Assembly (NCBI GenBank): GCA_039033415.1
Contig: JBCCCR010000001.1
Span: 1 to 64,000, forward strand
DNA length: 64,000 nt
DNA from: Pseudomonadota bacterium
Lineage (GTDB): Bacteria > Pseudomonadota > Gammaproteobacteria > Xanthomonadales > SZUA-38
Direction: 5' to 3'
Every line of letters begins with the position of its first letter. Within the stretch, counting starts at the first letter, position 1. Below the pieces are notes generated by a model that worked only from the letters and a program-made list of their open reading frames with translations, did no database searches and had not been told where the DNA came from. Shown here piece after piece: positions 1-8,893 of this stretch. The translations under genes were made by a program, and so were the position numbers.

Positions 1-288
1 ATTCGAGTGAGCAGTCAACGGAGAAGAGCAGTTCCTTGCAGTAGGCGAACCTGGCGCTGGGGGAGAACTTATTGCAAATGAGCTCACTCTATCTATTGGA
101 GAACTTGCGGGCAAGTGGCTGGCGTCTCCCTGTAAGCGGCTGATACAGGGAAGAGCATGTGTCCGGAGGCGCCATATTGCTTGATGGAAGTTTGACGGAC
201 TTGTTACGGATACCCTAAGGCCCTTGGTTTCGGGGCATTTTGGCGTTTCCGTGACCGACGTTCAGCTTAGGAGCTGCCGTCACCATCT
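1..288. other. Intergenic segment, no gene seen
   Basis: No open frame of useful length starts or ends here on either strand; the longest run in frame 1 of the plus strand stops after 26 codons and has no protein-like composition. The base composition is visibly less GC-rich than the neighbouring genes. One perfect 8-bp inverted repeat (127-134 with 144-151, 9-nt loop) could be the hairpin end of a transcript from outside the window, but no T-run follows it. Confidence 0.5.
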
Positions 289-2670
289 TCAATCGGTGGG
301 AGCTAGCGCCTGCCTGAGGCCTTGAAGCTGCTGCTCGTCAGAAGCCAACCATCCTTCGCCCAGCAGCCTTTGCCTCCGCATGGCCAGATCGAGCGCCAGC
401 GTAGGATTATCGTGGTAGTCGTGGTAGCGAACCAGGAAAGCCAGGGCGTCCGCGCTTGACTGCGCCTCCTCCGATAACTCCTCTGCCAGCGCCTTCAGGC
501 GCGCGTCGCTGGGGTCGAAGCTCAGCAGCCACTGCCCGAATAGTCCGCCGATATCGAAGGCTGTGATCGGAGATTCCTGGCCGCTGGCCTCCTGATAGGC
601 GGCCGCGATCTGTGCCACCGCAGTAGCCGTATCGCCACGCTCTAGCGCGAGGCGCGCCTGCACCGCCTGTAAATCGACAGCCAGCTGCGAGATTTCGGAA
701 TCGGCGATGACCGACTCAGCCTCCGCGATCACCGTGGCCGCCTCATCGGCTCTTTGATCGTCCAGCAGAGTCTGCGCCAGTGCGATCTGGCTTGTTGCCT
801 GGCTCAGGGGTTCCTGGATGCTGCCAGCCAGTTCCGCCGCGGCGGCAAACAGTTCGATCGCCCGACCAAAATTATGCATGGCTCGTTCCACCCGGCCGCC
901 CTGTAGCAGCGCATCCGCCTCGCTGCTGGGATTGCCCAGCTCCGCGGCGATCGATCGGGCCTGCGCCGCCATTTCCCGGGCTTGGCTAAGGCGCCCGAGT
1001 CGGCGCATGGCCGCCGCCAGGTCGGAACTGGCCTGCGCCTCCAGCACCGGATTGTCGTACTCCTGCGCCGCTGCAAGCACGCGTTCCTGAAACGTCAGCG
1101 CCTCCGCCCAGTAGCCTCGGACCATTTTGATGTCCGCCAGTACGCTCATGGTCAGGGCGACCTGCAGGGGTAGCTCCAGCTGCCGCCGCAGCTCAAGCGA
1201 CTCTTCCAGCACCGCTTCTGCCTCACCGTAGCGGGACTGATCGGTGTAAAGATTGCCGAGATTCTTGAGCGCCGTCGCTTCGTTAAAGCGATCGCCGGAC
1301 TGCTGGTAATACTCCAGCGCTTCGAGGAAGCGAACTTCCGCGTCCTGGTACTGGCCCGAGGTGGCGGCCAGGATGCCCAGATTGGCCGTCACGCTGGCGA
1401 TGTAGTCCGCGTTGTTTTCGGCTCGATAGTTTTCCAGAGACTGGTTGTACCAAACCCGCGCTGTGTCTTTGTCGCCACGGCGCCATGCCAGAATGCCCGA
1501 GACCGATTGCACGGCCGCCAGCATGCTCACGTTCCCGCTGGCCTCCGCGGCCGCCAGCAGCTCCTTGTTGAGCTGGTCCGTATAGTCATAGTCACCGAGG
1601 AATCGGACCACCAGGCTCAGGTGGTATTTGGCCTCGAGCAGATCCGGCGCCGCCGCCAGCACCGTGTCAAAGTATCGGGCGGCGTCTTCGTGACGGCCCC
1701 GCAAGCGCGCGTCCAGGCCACGCGCGAAGGCTTCGTTAACAAAGACATCGTCCGTCACCAGGCTGCTTTGCGCTCGCTGGGCACCCTGCCAGCGAGACAG
1801 CCGTTCACTCAGGCTCTGTGCTGCCGCAACGGCCAGAAGCGCAACATCTTCTCCGTAGAGTGACACCGGGGGCAGGTCGCCGCGGGCTTCCACGGGCTGA
1901 ATGTCCAGGCGCAGTCCGTCACCATCTTTGGAGAGCCTGGGAACCAAAACACTGTCCGCACCGGTACTCAGCCGCAGAAGCCGCGCCTGTTCTTCCGGGT
2001 CGGTAGCGTCTGGATAGCGTCGGAGTGTGGCCAGCACAGTTCCCGGACGAACCCTGGTGACACCGGCGTCCGCCAGCGATTCGTCCATCAGCGACGGTAT
2101 GCCCAGCCGAGCCCACTCAAGGTCGACGTCACCCGTGTCGTTGCGCACCGGCAAGACGGCAATTCGTATGGGCTCCGCGCTGCGGCTCGACGGTCGATTG
2201 ATCCAAACCGCCAGGGACGCCACGACCAGCGCGGTCAGGGCGATGGCCCACAGCCAGCCGCTTCGCCCAGCCGGTTTTTCGGGCGTGATGGTCGATTGAT
2301 CCGCGCCGTTTTCCAAACGCTCTACCGGCTGAACAAACCGGTAGCCGACCCCGTAAGCCGTAGCGATAAACGATTCGGGCCCCTCTCCGCCAAGGGCTCG
2401 GCGGGCGCGGCTGACGGCCTGGGCCACGGTCGATTCCGAGACCGGTCGTCCGGCCCAGACCTTATCCAGCAGCTCCGCTTTTTCGACGACCCGGCCTTCG
2501 CTCGCCATGAGATAGGCCAGCAGATCAAAGGCGCGCCTCTCGATGGAGATCGAATTGCCGTCGATCGTCATTTCGCGGCGGGCGGTGTCGACAATGACGG
2601 TGCCGCACTTAAACAGGGGCAAGGGAGGCGGCTGCCCGTGATCCGAAATGTCCGAATCCGTTACTTCCAT
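289..2670 (-). CDS. CadC/ToxR-like membrane transcriptional regulator with TPR region
   Basis: Predicted one-component regulator of 793 aa. Residues about 18-115 form an OmpR/PhoB-type winged helix, with the typical ERRAFDLLAYLM helix, the ALGG turn and the GVGYRF wing. One membrane helix follows (about 138-157), then a domain beginning PIRIAVLPVRNDTGD, like the TolB-N/FlgO-like region common in CadC-TPR proteins, then TPR repeats from about residue 310 to the end. In this family the DNA-binding domain is cytoplasmic and the C-terminal half periplasmic; that topology is inferred. It is divergent from the small exported-protein gene at 2788, with about 117 bp between them. The target is unknown. 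The start at 2670 gives a complete winged helix with a short acidic leader. A paralogue of the same plan lies at 26676-28346. Confidence 0.85.
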   Translation of the reverse strand: MEVTDSDISDHGQPPPLPLFKCGTVIVDTARREMTIDGNSISIERRAFDLLAYLMASEGRVVEKAELLDKVWAGRPVSESTVAQAVSRARRALGGEGPESFIATAYGVGYRFVQPVERLENGADQSTITPEKPAGRSGWLWAIALTALVVASLAVWINRPSSRSAEPIRIAVLPVRNDTGDVDLEWARLGIPSLMDESLADAGVTRVRPGTVLATLRRYPDATDPEEQARLLRLSTGADSVLVPRLSKDGDGLRLDIQPVEARGDLPPVSLYGEDVALLAVAAAQSLSERLSRWQGAQRAQSSLVTDDVFVNEAFARGLDARLRGRHEDAARYFDTVLAAAPDLLEAKYHLSLVVRFLGDYDYTDQLNKELLAAAEASGNVSMLAAVQSVSGILAWRRGDKDTARVWYNQSLENYRAENNADYIASVTANLGILAATSGQYQDAEVRFLEALEYYQQSGDRFNEATALKNLGNLYTDQSRYGEAEAVLEESLELRRQLELPLQVALTMSVLADIKMVRGYWAEALTFQERVLAAAQEYDNPVLEAQASSDLAAAMRRLGRLSQAREMAAQARSIAAELGNPSSEADALLQGGRVERAMHNFGRAIELFAAAAELAGSIQEPLSQATSQIALAQTLLDDQRADEAATVIAEAESVIADSEISQLAVDLQAVQARLALERGDTATAVAQIAAAYQEASGQESPITAFDIGGLFGQWLLSFDPSDARLKALAEELSEEAQSSADALAFLVRYHDYHDNPTLALDLAMRRQRLLGEGWLASDEQQLQGLRQALAPTD

Positions 2671-2787
2671 GGTTTAGGGAGTGTAACGCAGCAACCAGCC
2701 TTAACAGGCCCTTGTTTCCGATCCCGTCATGACATCGTCAGGATCCGATCAGTACTTCCCGCCAAGGATTTTGCATGGTGCGATGCT

Positions 2788-3210
2788 ATGAAAGGGATGC
2801 TGATTGTAGTGGCGACAATTACGCTGATGCAGGGCGACCTGGCGAATCGGCCCGCGGCAGACGTCCCTGCGGTGAGCGCACGATTGCTCGGCCAGTTCTC
2901 TGGAATGGAGCGGGACGGCCGGCGTCAAGTGGACCTGCGGATACGGTTTTTTTCGACCGCCAGCGGCGGTCTGCCGGTCGCTGAGAGAGCGTTTTCCGAT
3001 GTGCCGCTCGCGGGCGGCCAATTTTCTGTTGCTCTGGATCCACGCGGGTTGGCGGGTTCAGCGAGGTACGTGGAAGTGGGGCTGCGCCCGGCCGGGCGAC
3101 GCTATGCCGAGTATCAGCCCGCGGGTCAGCGCCGAGTGCTTGAGCTTGAACAGGGCGGTGTGGATGCGGTCTGGCGTCTCAGGCTGGCCGGCGACGACCC
3201 GGACAGCTAG
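2788..3210 (+). CDS. Small exported protein of unknown function
   Basis: About 140 aa. I chose the ATG at 2788 because it places a hydrophobic stretch (MLIVVATITLM) at the N terminus, which reads as a weak signal peptide; the longer upstream frame is antisense to the CadC-like gene. The rest is rich in Arg, Gly and Val with a beta-strand character (VDLRIRFFSTASGG, FSVALDPRG, ARYVEVGLRPAGRRY), suggesting a small beta-sandwich domain. No Shine-Dalgarno sequence is obvious. It is divergent from the regulator at 289-2670 and could be its target, which is inference from position only. I do not recognise the family. Confidence 0.5.
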   Translation: MKGMLIVVATITLMQGDLANRPAADVPAVSARLLGQFSGMERDGRRQVDLRIRFFSTASGGLPVAERAFSDVPLAGGQFSVALDPRGLAGSARYVEVGLRPAGRRYAEYQPAGQRRVLELEQGGVDAVWRLRLAGDDPDS

Positions 3211-3314
3211 CGTGCCGTGCGGAATCGCGTTTCACCCAGGCGAAACCGCAAGATTGGCATACGTGCGGTACGACCGATGCTGCCGGATAGGTCGAATGTC
3301 ACTTGCGGTTGACA

Positions 3315-3339
3315 AGGCCGCTCCATATTTTAGCGGCCT
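3315..3339. promoter_or_regulatory. Perfect 8-bp hairpin upstream of S9 peptidase
   Basis: Inverted repeat AGGCCGCT (3315-3322) and AGCGGCCT (3332-3339) with a 9-nt AT-rich loop, 20 bp before the start of the peptidase gene. A TTGACA hexamer sits just before it (3309-3314) but has no convincing -10 at normal spacing. It may be an operator or a 5'-leader hairpin; a terminator is less likely because the T-run is in the loop. Confidence 0.35.
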
Positions 3340-3359
3340 GCTAAACGAGAGCCTGCCCC

Positions 3360-5474
3360 ATGAATCGATCCATTCTGGCCCTGAGCGCCCTGTCTTTCAT
3401 CCTCCTTGGCTGCAACAGCGCTGATGATGCTGCGCCGGAGAGTTCGCCGAATCCCTCGGCTGAGGCTTCGGCCGCCACCGACGCTGTAGCCGTCACGCCG
3501 GCAGCCGTCGCCGAACTCATCGACCGGGAGAAGATCTTCGGCAATCCCGAGCAGGCGCAGGGTCGGATCAGTCCCGACGGCAAATACGTCAGCTGGCTCG
3601 CCCCGGTAAACAATGTGCTGAACGTGTGGGTCGCGCCCGCGGACGATTTGGCGGCGGCTCGAGCGATTACCCAGGACACCTCTCGTGGCATCAACAATCA
3701 CTTTTGGTCCCCGGACGCTAGGTTTGTCTACTACCAGCAGGACAAAGGCGGCAACGAAAACTTCCACGTATACGCCGCTAACGTTGAGACCGGTGAGGTT
3801 CGTGACCTGTCGCCCTTTGAGGAATCCGTGCGTGCGGGCATTCAGGCCGTGTCAAAGGAGCGTCCTGGTGAAGTGCTGATCGCCGCCAACGCTCGTAACC
3901 CGCAGCTGTTCGACCTCTATCTGGTAGATGTTGCCACCGGTGAGCGGGAGCTCGTGGCGGAAAATCCCGGCTACGGCGGCTGGCTTGTGGACAACACGCT
4001 GACCCCGCGCTTCGGGATGAAGCAAACCGCAACCGGCGGCGCTGATTACGTGGATATGGAAGGAAACACGCTGTTTTCTGTGCCGGTGGAGGACGTGCTC
4101 ACGACCAACGCCTTTGGTTTTGATGCCACGAATAACTACATTTTCGCCGTCGACAGCCGGGGCCGGGACAAGGCCGCGCTGGTGAAGATGGCTGTTGCTG
4201 ACGGCAGCACCGAGGTGCTGGCTCAGAGTGACACCGCGGACATCAGCGACGTTCTGCTGGATCCCAATACCTTTGAGCCGCTGGCTTACGCGGTGGACTA
4301 TCTGCGCAACGAGTGGACGCCCCTGACGGAAGAAACAGGCAAAGATCTCGCTTTTCTGGACGACCAGCTCGTCGGAGACTTTGACATTACGTCCGCCACT
4401 GACGACCTCAGCCGCGTTGTTGTCTACGCGGAGTCGGCCCAGGCGCCGGGCGTCTACCTGATGTACGACCGCAAGGCGCAAACCCTGACCGAACTTTTTT
4501 CGACCCGGCCGGATCTGACCGGAGCGCCGCTCCAGCCCATGCATCCGGTTGAGATTCCGTCTCGCGATGGCCTGACCCTGGTGTCTTACCTCACGCTGCC
4601 GCCGGGATCTGACGAGGACGGCGACGGTCGGCCCGACTCGCCACAAGCTATGGTGCTAGACGTTCACGGTGGCCCCTGGGCACGCGATAACTACGGTTAC
4701 AACGCCTGGCATCAGTGGCTTTCCAACCGGGGTTACGCCGTGCTGTCGGTCAACTATCGAGGTTCAACCGGCTTCGGCAAAGACTTTGTGAACGCGGCCG
4801 TGGGTGAGTTTGCCGGCAAGATGCATGATGACTTGATCGACGGCGTGAACTGGGCCGTCAGCGAGGGCATCGCAAAAGAAGATCAGGTGGCGATCGCCGG
4901 CGGTTCCTACGGTGGTTACGCGACGCTGATCGGCGTTTCATTTACGCCCGACACTTTCGCGTGTGGGGTGGATCTCGTGGGTCCGTCGAGCCTGGTGACG
5001 CTGATCGAAAGTTTCCCGGACTATTGGAAGCCGTTTTTGGAAGGCAGCTGGTTCAAGTATGTCGGAGACCCGTCGGACGCCGACGAGCGTGCTGACATGT
5101 ACAACCGATCTGCCATCAGCCGCGTCGACGACATTTCGGTGCCGCTGCTGATCGGACAGGGTCAAAACGACCCCCGGGTTACCAAGAATGAGAGCGATCA
5201 GCTGGTGGCGGCGATGGATGAAAGAGAGCTGCCGGTCACCTACGTCAATTTCCCGGATGAGGGCCACGGCTTTGTCCGGCCGGAAAATCGCCTGGCCTTT
5301 TATTCGGTGATGGAGGGTTTTCTGTCGCGCTGTCTGGGTGGGCGAGCTGAACCGATTGGTGATGCTTTCGCTGGCTCCAGCGTCGAGATCCTGCATGGCG
5401 AGCAGTACGTTGAGGGCCTCGCTGCCGCCGTCGAAAAAATGAAGCCTGCTGCCGAGGCGGCGGCCGAGGGCTAA
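3360..5474 (+). CDS. S9 family (prolyl oligopeptidase-type) peptidase lipoprotein
   Basis: 704-aa predicted serine peptidase of the S9 family (DPP IV/acylaminoacyl-peptidase-like), cleaving short peptides in the periplasm. The N terminus is a lipoprotein signal (MNRSILALSALSFILLGC, lipobox LLGC), followed by a low-complexity Ala/Ser linker, a beta-propeller with DPP-like blades (QGRISPDGKYVSWL, FWSPDARFVYY) and a C-terminal alpha/beta-hydrolase domain. The catalytic triad can be read: Ser516 in GGSYGGYA, Asp604 in GQNDPRV and His636 in DEGHGF. After the catalytic domain there is an Ala-rich tail of about 45 residues. A second S9 lipoprotein follows at 5644, separated by a strong hairpin, so the two may be transcribed separately. 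Confidence 0.95.
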   Translation: MNRSILALSALSFILLGCNSADDAAPESSPNPSAEASAATDAVAVTPAAVAELIDREKIFGNPEQAQGRISPDGKYVSWLAPVNNVLNVWVAPADDLAAARAITQDTSRGINNHFWSPDARFVYYQQDKGGNENFHVYAANVETGEVRDLSPFEESVRAGIQAVSKERPGEVLIAANARNPQLFDLYLVDVATGERELVAENPGYGGWLVDNTLTPRFGMKQTATGGADYVDMEGNTLFSVPVEDVLTTNAFGFDATNNYIFAVDSRGRDKAALVKMAVADGSTEVLAQSDTADISDVLLDPNTFEPLAYAVDYLRNEWTPLTEETGKDLAFLDDQLVGDFDITSATDDLSRVVVYAESAQAPGVYLMYDRKAQTLTELFSTRPDLTGAPLQPMHPVEIPSRDGLTLVSYLTLPPGSDEDGDGRPDSPQAMVLDVHGGPWARDNYGYNAWHQWLSNRGYAVLSVNYRGSTGFGKDFVNAAVGEFAGKMHDDLIDGVNWAVSEGIAKEDQVAIAGGSYGGYATLIGVSFTPDTFACGVDLVGPSSLVTLIESFPDYWKPFLEGSWFKYVGDPSDADERADMYNRSAISRVDDISVPLLIGQGQNDPRVTKNESDQLVAAMDERELPVTYVNFPDEGHGFVRPENRLAFYSVMEGFLSRCLGGRAEPIGDAFAGSSVEILHGEQYVEGLAAAVEKMKPAAEAAAEG

Positions 5475-5485
5475 CATCCCGAAAA

Positions 5486-5517
5486 CCTGGGCTGTCGGGT
5501 GGACTCGACAGCCCAGG
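5486..5517. terminator. 12-bp perfect stem-loop after first S9 peptidase gene
   Basis: CCTGGGCTGTCG (5486-5497) pairs perfectly with CGACAGCCCAGG (5506-5517) around an 8-nt loop, 11 bp past the stop of the preceding gene. There is no T-run, so it may act as an mRNA-stabilising 3' end or attenuator and not as a classical intrinsic terminator. Confidence 0.5.
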
Positions 5518-5594
5518 ACTCGACTAACCGCATTCAACGGCTGACACCGATCGACTCGACGGACGTCAGCCATTACCCGGTGGCCTGCCCGGCG

Positions 5595-5610
5595 ACCGGC
5601 AAAAGCCGGT
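5595..5610. promoter_or_regulatory. Small AAAA-loop hairpin in leader of second S9 peptidase
   Basis: ACCGGC AAAA GCCGGT forms a compact 6-bp stem with a 4-nt loop, ending 33 bp before the start codon at 5644. It would lie in the 5' leader. No factor is known; this is a structural observation only. Confidence 0.3.
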
Positions 5611-5643
5611 ACCATGGGCGGCCCGCATCAGCGTGGAACGACC

Positions 5644-7596
5644 ATGTCAGCAACCCTACGATCTGCCTTCTTGATTCTCAGTGCCGCGGCCTTAAGCGCC
5701 TGCGGCGGTTCTTCTGAACCCGACACGGCGGCGCCTCAAGCGCAGGCTGAGCCGGCTCCGGCAGCCGACGCCATTCCTCGCTACAGCGCCGAGGCGTTTT
5801 TCAACACCATTAGCTACGGGATGGCCTCGTCGACCGGCTATCCTTTCTCGCCGGACGGCAGCAAGCTGCTGGTGACCGCGGATAACACCGGGATCTTTAA
5901 CGTCTACGCGATGCCCATCGATGGGTCGGAGCCAACCGCCTTCACCGAATCTGACGACTCAGCTCGCTATGCGATCAGCTGGTTCCCCGCCGACGAGCGG
6001 GTCCTGTTCACCTTCGACGGCAATGGTGATGAGCTCAATCACGTTGCGGTGCGAGAAACCGACGGCACCGTGAAGGATTTGACGCCGGGAGCGGATCTCA
6101 AAGCCGTGTTTATCCGCTTTGAAGACGGCGGCGAGCACTTTTTTCTGGCCACCACCGAACGCAATCAGCGCAGCTTCGACATCTATCGCTACCAGGCGGA
6201 TGGCTACGAGCGCGAGCTCATTTTCGAAAACCCAGGCTTCTCGATCGGCGACATCAGCTCCGACGGGCGCTGGGTGGCGCTGAACAAGCCCCGCACCAGC
6301 GCTGACTCCGATATCTATATTGTCGATCTGGCCGCGGACAATCCCGAGCCGCTGCTGATCAGCGAACACACCGGTAACGTGGCTTTCTCAACCTATGAGT
6401 TTTCTCCGGACAGTCAGCGTCTGGTGTACGCCACCGATCAGCACGGCGAGTTTGCACAGGCCTGGCAGTACGAGATGGCGAGCGGCGAGCATTCGGTGCT
6501 GATCGAGGCGCCCTGGGATGTTTCCTACGTCACCTTTTCACCCTCCGGCCGCTTCGAGGTATCAGGCATCAACGCGGATGCTCGCACCGAGGTCACGGTC
6601 CGTGACGTGACGGCCAACAGCGAGCTGGCCCTGCCGGAGCTGCCGCCGGGAGATCTGCGCAACGTCCGCTTTTCTGCTGACGACAAGATGATGGCGCTGA
6701 TCATCAACGCTGACGACTCGCCGTCCGACATTCATGTTATTGACCTGGGTGCTAAAACCAGCCGCCAGCTCACCAGCGCGCTCAATCCCGCGATCAAGCC
6801 GGAACACCTGGTGCGCAGCGAGGTCATCCGCTACCCGAGCTTCGACGGCCTGGAGATTCCGGCGATCCAGTATCGACCTCACAACGCCAGCGCCGACAAT
6901 CCAGTGCCCGCTTTGGTGTTTGTCCACGGCGGCCCGGGCGGGCAGACCCGAACCGGCTATCGCGCGCTCTTTCAGCATCTGGTGAATCACGGCTACGCGG
7001 TGCTGGGTGCCAACAACCGAGGCTCGTCCGGCTATGGCAAAACGTTTTTCCATCTCGACGACAAGCGGCATGGCGAAGAGGACCTCCAGGACATTGTCTA
7101 CGGACGAAAATATCTTGAGAGCCTCGACTGGGTGGACAGCGACCGGATCGGCATCATCGGTGGGTCCTACGGTGGTTATATGGTGGCCGCCGCGCTCGCG
7201 TTTGAGCCGGAGGTTTTTGACGTTGGGATCGACATCTTTGGTGTCACCAACTGGGTAAGAACGCTGGAGAGCATTCCCCCCTGGTGGGAAGACTTTAAGG
7301 AGGCGCTGTACGACGAGATGGGAGATCCGGCCACCGACGCCGAGCGTCACCGTCGCATCTCACCGCTGTTTCACGCGGAGAACATCGTCAAGCCGCTGCT
7401 GGTGGTGCAGGGCGCCAACGACCCTCGGGTGCTTCAGGTTGAGAGCGATGAGATTGTCGCTGCCGTCCAGAAAAACGAGGTGCCGGTTGAGTACGTCGTG
7501 TTTCCTGACGAGGGCCACGGCTTCTCGAAGCGCAGCAACAAGATTGCCGCTTCCGAAGCCTATGTCACTTTCCTCGATGCCTACCTGAAGCCCTGA
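5644..7596 (+). CDS. S9 family peptidase lipoprotein (second copy)
   Basis: 650-aa predicted periplasmic serine peptidase of family S9. I start it at the ATG at 5644, which gives a clean lipoprotein signal (MSATLRSAFLILSAAALSAC, lipobox LSAC); an upstream in-frame start at 5614 would add ten polar residues before it. A beta-propeller (residues about 50-400) precedes the alpha/beta-hydrolase domain, with Ser508 in GGSYGGYM, Asp593 in GANDPRV and His625 in DEGHGF. It resembles the gene at 3360 in plan but is divergent in sequence, so it is an older duplication or an independent family member. The VOC gene starts 13 bp downstream and is probably co-transcribed. Confidence 0.95.
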   Translation: MSATLRSAFLILSAAALSACGGSSEPDTAAPQAQAEPAPAADAIPRYSAEAFFNTISYGMASSTGYPFSPDGSKLLVTADNTGIFNVYAMPIDGSEPTAFTESDDSARYAISWFPADERVLFTFDGNGDELNHVAVRETDGTVKDLTPGADLKAVFIRFEDGGEHFFLATTERNQRSFDIYRYQADGYERELIFENPGFSIGDISSDGRWVALNKPRTSADSDIYIVDLAADNPEPLLISEHTGNVAFSTYEFSPDSQRLVYATDQHGEFAQAWQYEMASGEHSVLIEAPWDVSYVTFSPSGRFEVSGINADARTEVTVRDVTANSELALPELPPGDLRNVRFSADDKMMALIINADDSPSDIHVIDLGAKTSRQLTSALNPAIKPEHLVRSEVIRYPSFDGLEIPAIQYRPHNASADNPVPALVFVHGGPGGQTRTGYRALFQHLVNHGYAVLGANNRGSSGYGKTFFHLDDKRHGEEDLQDIVYGRKYLESLDWVDSDRIGIIGGSYGGYMVAAALAFEPEVFDVGIDIFGVTNWVRTLESIPPWWEDFKEALYDEMGDPATDAERHRRISPLFHAENIVKPLLVVQGANDPRVLQVESDEIVAAVQKNEVPVEYVVFPDEGHGFSKRSNKIAASEAYVTFLDAYLKP

Positions 7597-7609
7597 GGCC
7601 GCCCCTATA

Positions 7610-8149
7610 GTGAAGTTGCTCAAGCTCGCCATCCTCGCGCAGCTGCTGCTGACGGCAACCCTTGCCCAGGCGCAGAAAAACAGCGCGCCCGTTGAGCGAC
7701 TGGCCCCGGTCTATCGTCATACTATTTTGGTCACTGACCTGGAGCGTTCGCTGACGCTGTACCGGGACGTACTCGGCATGGAGGTCAGCAAGATCAATCA
7801 GTCTGGCGAAGACTCCTACTCGGCCGTCTTTTTCAACATGCCTCGGGGATCGCAGAAACGCTTCGCCTACCTGAGCGGCGAAGATGGCCGGGAAAACATT
7901 CTCGGGCTGGCTGAGGTGCCGGGCCTGGAGCTGCCCCGGAACAACGGGATCCGCACCGCCGCCTGGGTTCAGACCGTGGCGGATGTGGAAGGCGTGATGG
8001 AGCAGGTGCAGGCGATGGGGTTAGAGCTGGTTGAACCCATTGAGTTCGTCAGTCGCGAATCCGGCACGCCGGGTCTGGAAGCTGGGGTCATCGACTTTGA
8101 TGGTCATCTGATAATGTTCTACGGGCTCAAGCGTCCCGAAAAGCATTAG
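7610..8149 (+). CDS. Exported VOC (glyoxalase/bleomycin-resistance fold) protein
   Basis: 179 aa, GTG start 13 bp after the preceding peptidase gene. Residues 1-22 form a signal peptide ending in AQAQ. The remainder is a VOC-superfamily beta-alpha-beta-beta-beta repeat pair: VYRHTILVTDLERSLTLYRDVLGMEV is the classic first module, with His37 at the usual metal-ligand position, and the second module closes with GVIDFDGHLIMFYGLK. Family members are metal-dependent lyases, isomerases, dioxygenases or binding proteins; the substrate cannot be told. Export is unusual for the superfamily but not unknown. The gene ends one base before the convergent racemase-family gene. Confidence 0.8.
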   Translation: MKLLKLAILAQLLLTATLAQAQKNSAPVERLAPVYRHTILVTDLERSLTLYRDVLGMEVSKINQSGEDSYSAVFFNMPRGSQKRFAYLSGEDGRENILGLAEVPGLELPRNNGIRTAAWVQTVADVEGVMEQVQAMGLELVEPIEFVSRESGTPGLEAGVIDFDGHLIMFYGLKRPEKH

Positions 8150-8150
8150 C

Positions 8151-8888
8151 CTAGAAGAGTTCGCGGAGCTGCCGCCCGTCAACTTCCTGCGGCAGCTGCC
8201 CGCTGCGCAGGCAGTGTTCGGTCAGACGATACCCTAGAGTCATAGGCTCCAGCGTCGGAATCTCGCTGCCGCTGGAAAGCTCGCTCGCTGTCGGCGCCAT
8301 ACAGGTGCAGCCCAGCACCACCGCTGCGGCCTTCTGCTCAGTGATGGCGGTGTCCCGAGCGGTTCGAATTTTCTCGAGCGAGCTCAGATCGTAGGCCCGC
8401 ATGTCGGTCACAAAATTCTGCTCGTCGGCCAGCGTGGCAAGATCCCCGTTGGCGGATAAATGGGTGATGCCCAGCAGATTTTTCGCGGTGCCGGTGTCGT
8501 CGAGCACACGCTCGTAAAGAAAGGCGAGCGCCTGAGGCCATATTGTCACGATGACAAACGGACCGAAGGCTGAAGCGACGCGCAGGGAGGCCTCGCCGGA
8601 GCCTACCACGGGGATAGCGAGCGTCTCGCGCAGCGGACTGAGGCCGTAGTCGCCAACGGTATTGATGTAGATCGCATCAAAGCCCGCGTCTCTGGCCTGC
8701 AGCCCTGTTTCGTAGTATTGCCGATCGCAGACTGCCCTGGCCGCCGGATCTCCCGGAAACACGCCGTCCGGAATTTCAATCAGCTCGACGCTGAATCCGT
8801 TGGTGATCAGCGCGGCAATTTCGGGTGGCGGCCGGCTGTGACCCTGCGGCCGAAAGCCGGTACCGATCACCGCGATGCGTTGCGACAT
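8151..8888 (-). CDS. Asp/Glu (hydantoin) racemase-superfamily protein lacking the first catalytic Cys
   Basis: 245 aa, cytoplasmic. The fold follows hydantoin racemase: DAIYINTVGDYGL aligns with the family's ACFGDPGL segment, then IPVVGSGEASLRVASAF and VLGCTCMAP. The second catalytic cysteine (Cys194 in LGC) is present, but the first is replaced by Thr77 in NTVGD. Two-base racemases need both; arylmalonate decarboxylase is the known superfamily member that works with only the second. The function is therefore probably not standard racemisation. It lies 5 bp downstream of the PQQ-type dehydrogenase gene and is likely translated from the same mRNA. No good ribosome-binding site precedes its start. 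Confidence 0.75.
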   Translation of the reverse strand: MSQRIAVIGTGFRPQGHSRPPPEIAALITNGFSVELIEIPDGVFPGDPAARAVCDRQYYETGLQARDAGFDAIYINTVGDYGLSPLRETLAIPVVGSGEASLRVASAFGPFVIVTIWPQALAFLYERVLDDTGTAKNLLGITHLSANGDLATLADEQNFVTDMRAYDLSSLEKIRTARDTAITEQKAAAVVLGCTCMAPTASELSSGSEIPTLEPMTLGYRLTEHCLRSGQLPQEVDGRQLRELF

Positions 8889-8893
8889 GGATA

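Noticed and set aside
2296-2787. Open frame running upstream of the small exported protein gene
   Set aside because: It is antisense to the winged-helix part of the CadC-like gene and has no protein-like features; the real start is at 2788 or close to it.
3852-4646. 264-codon open frame antisense to the first S9 peptidase
   Set aside because: Shadow of a GC-rich gene; the plus-strand protein has complete catalytic motifs, whereas this frame has none.
6562-7350. 262-codon open frame antisense to the second S9 peptidase
   Set aside because: Same reason; no recognisable domain or ribosome-binding site.
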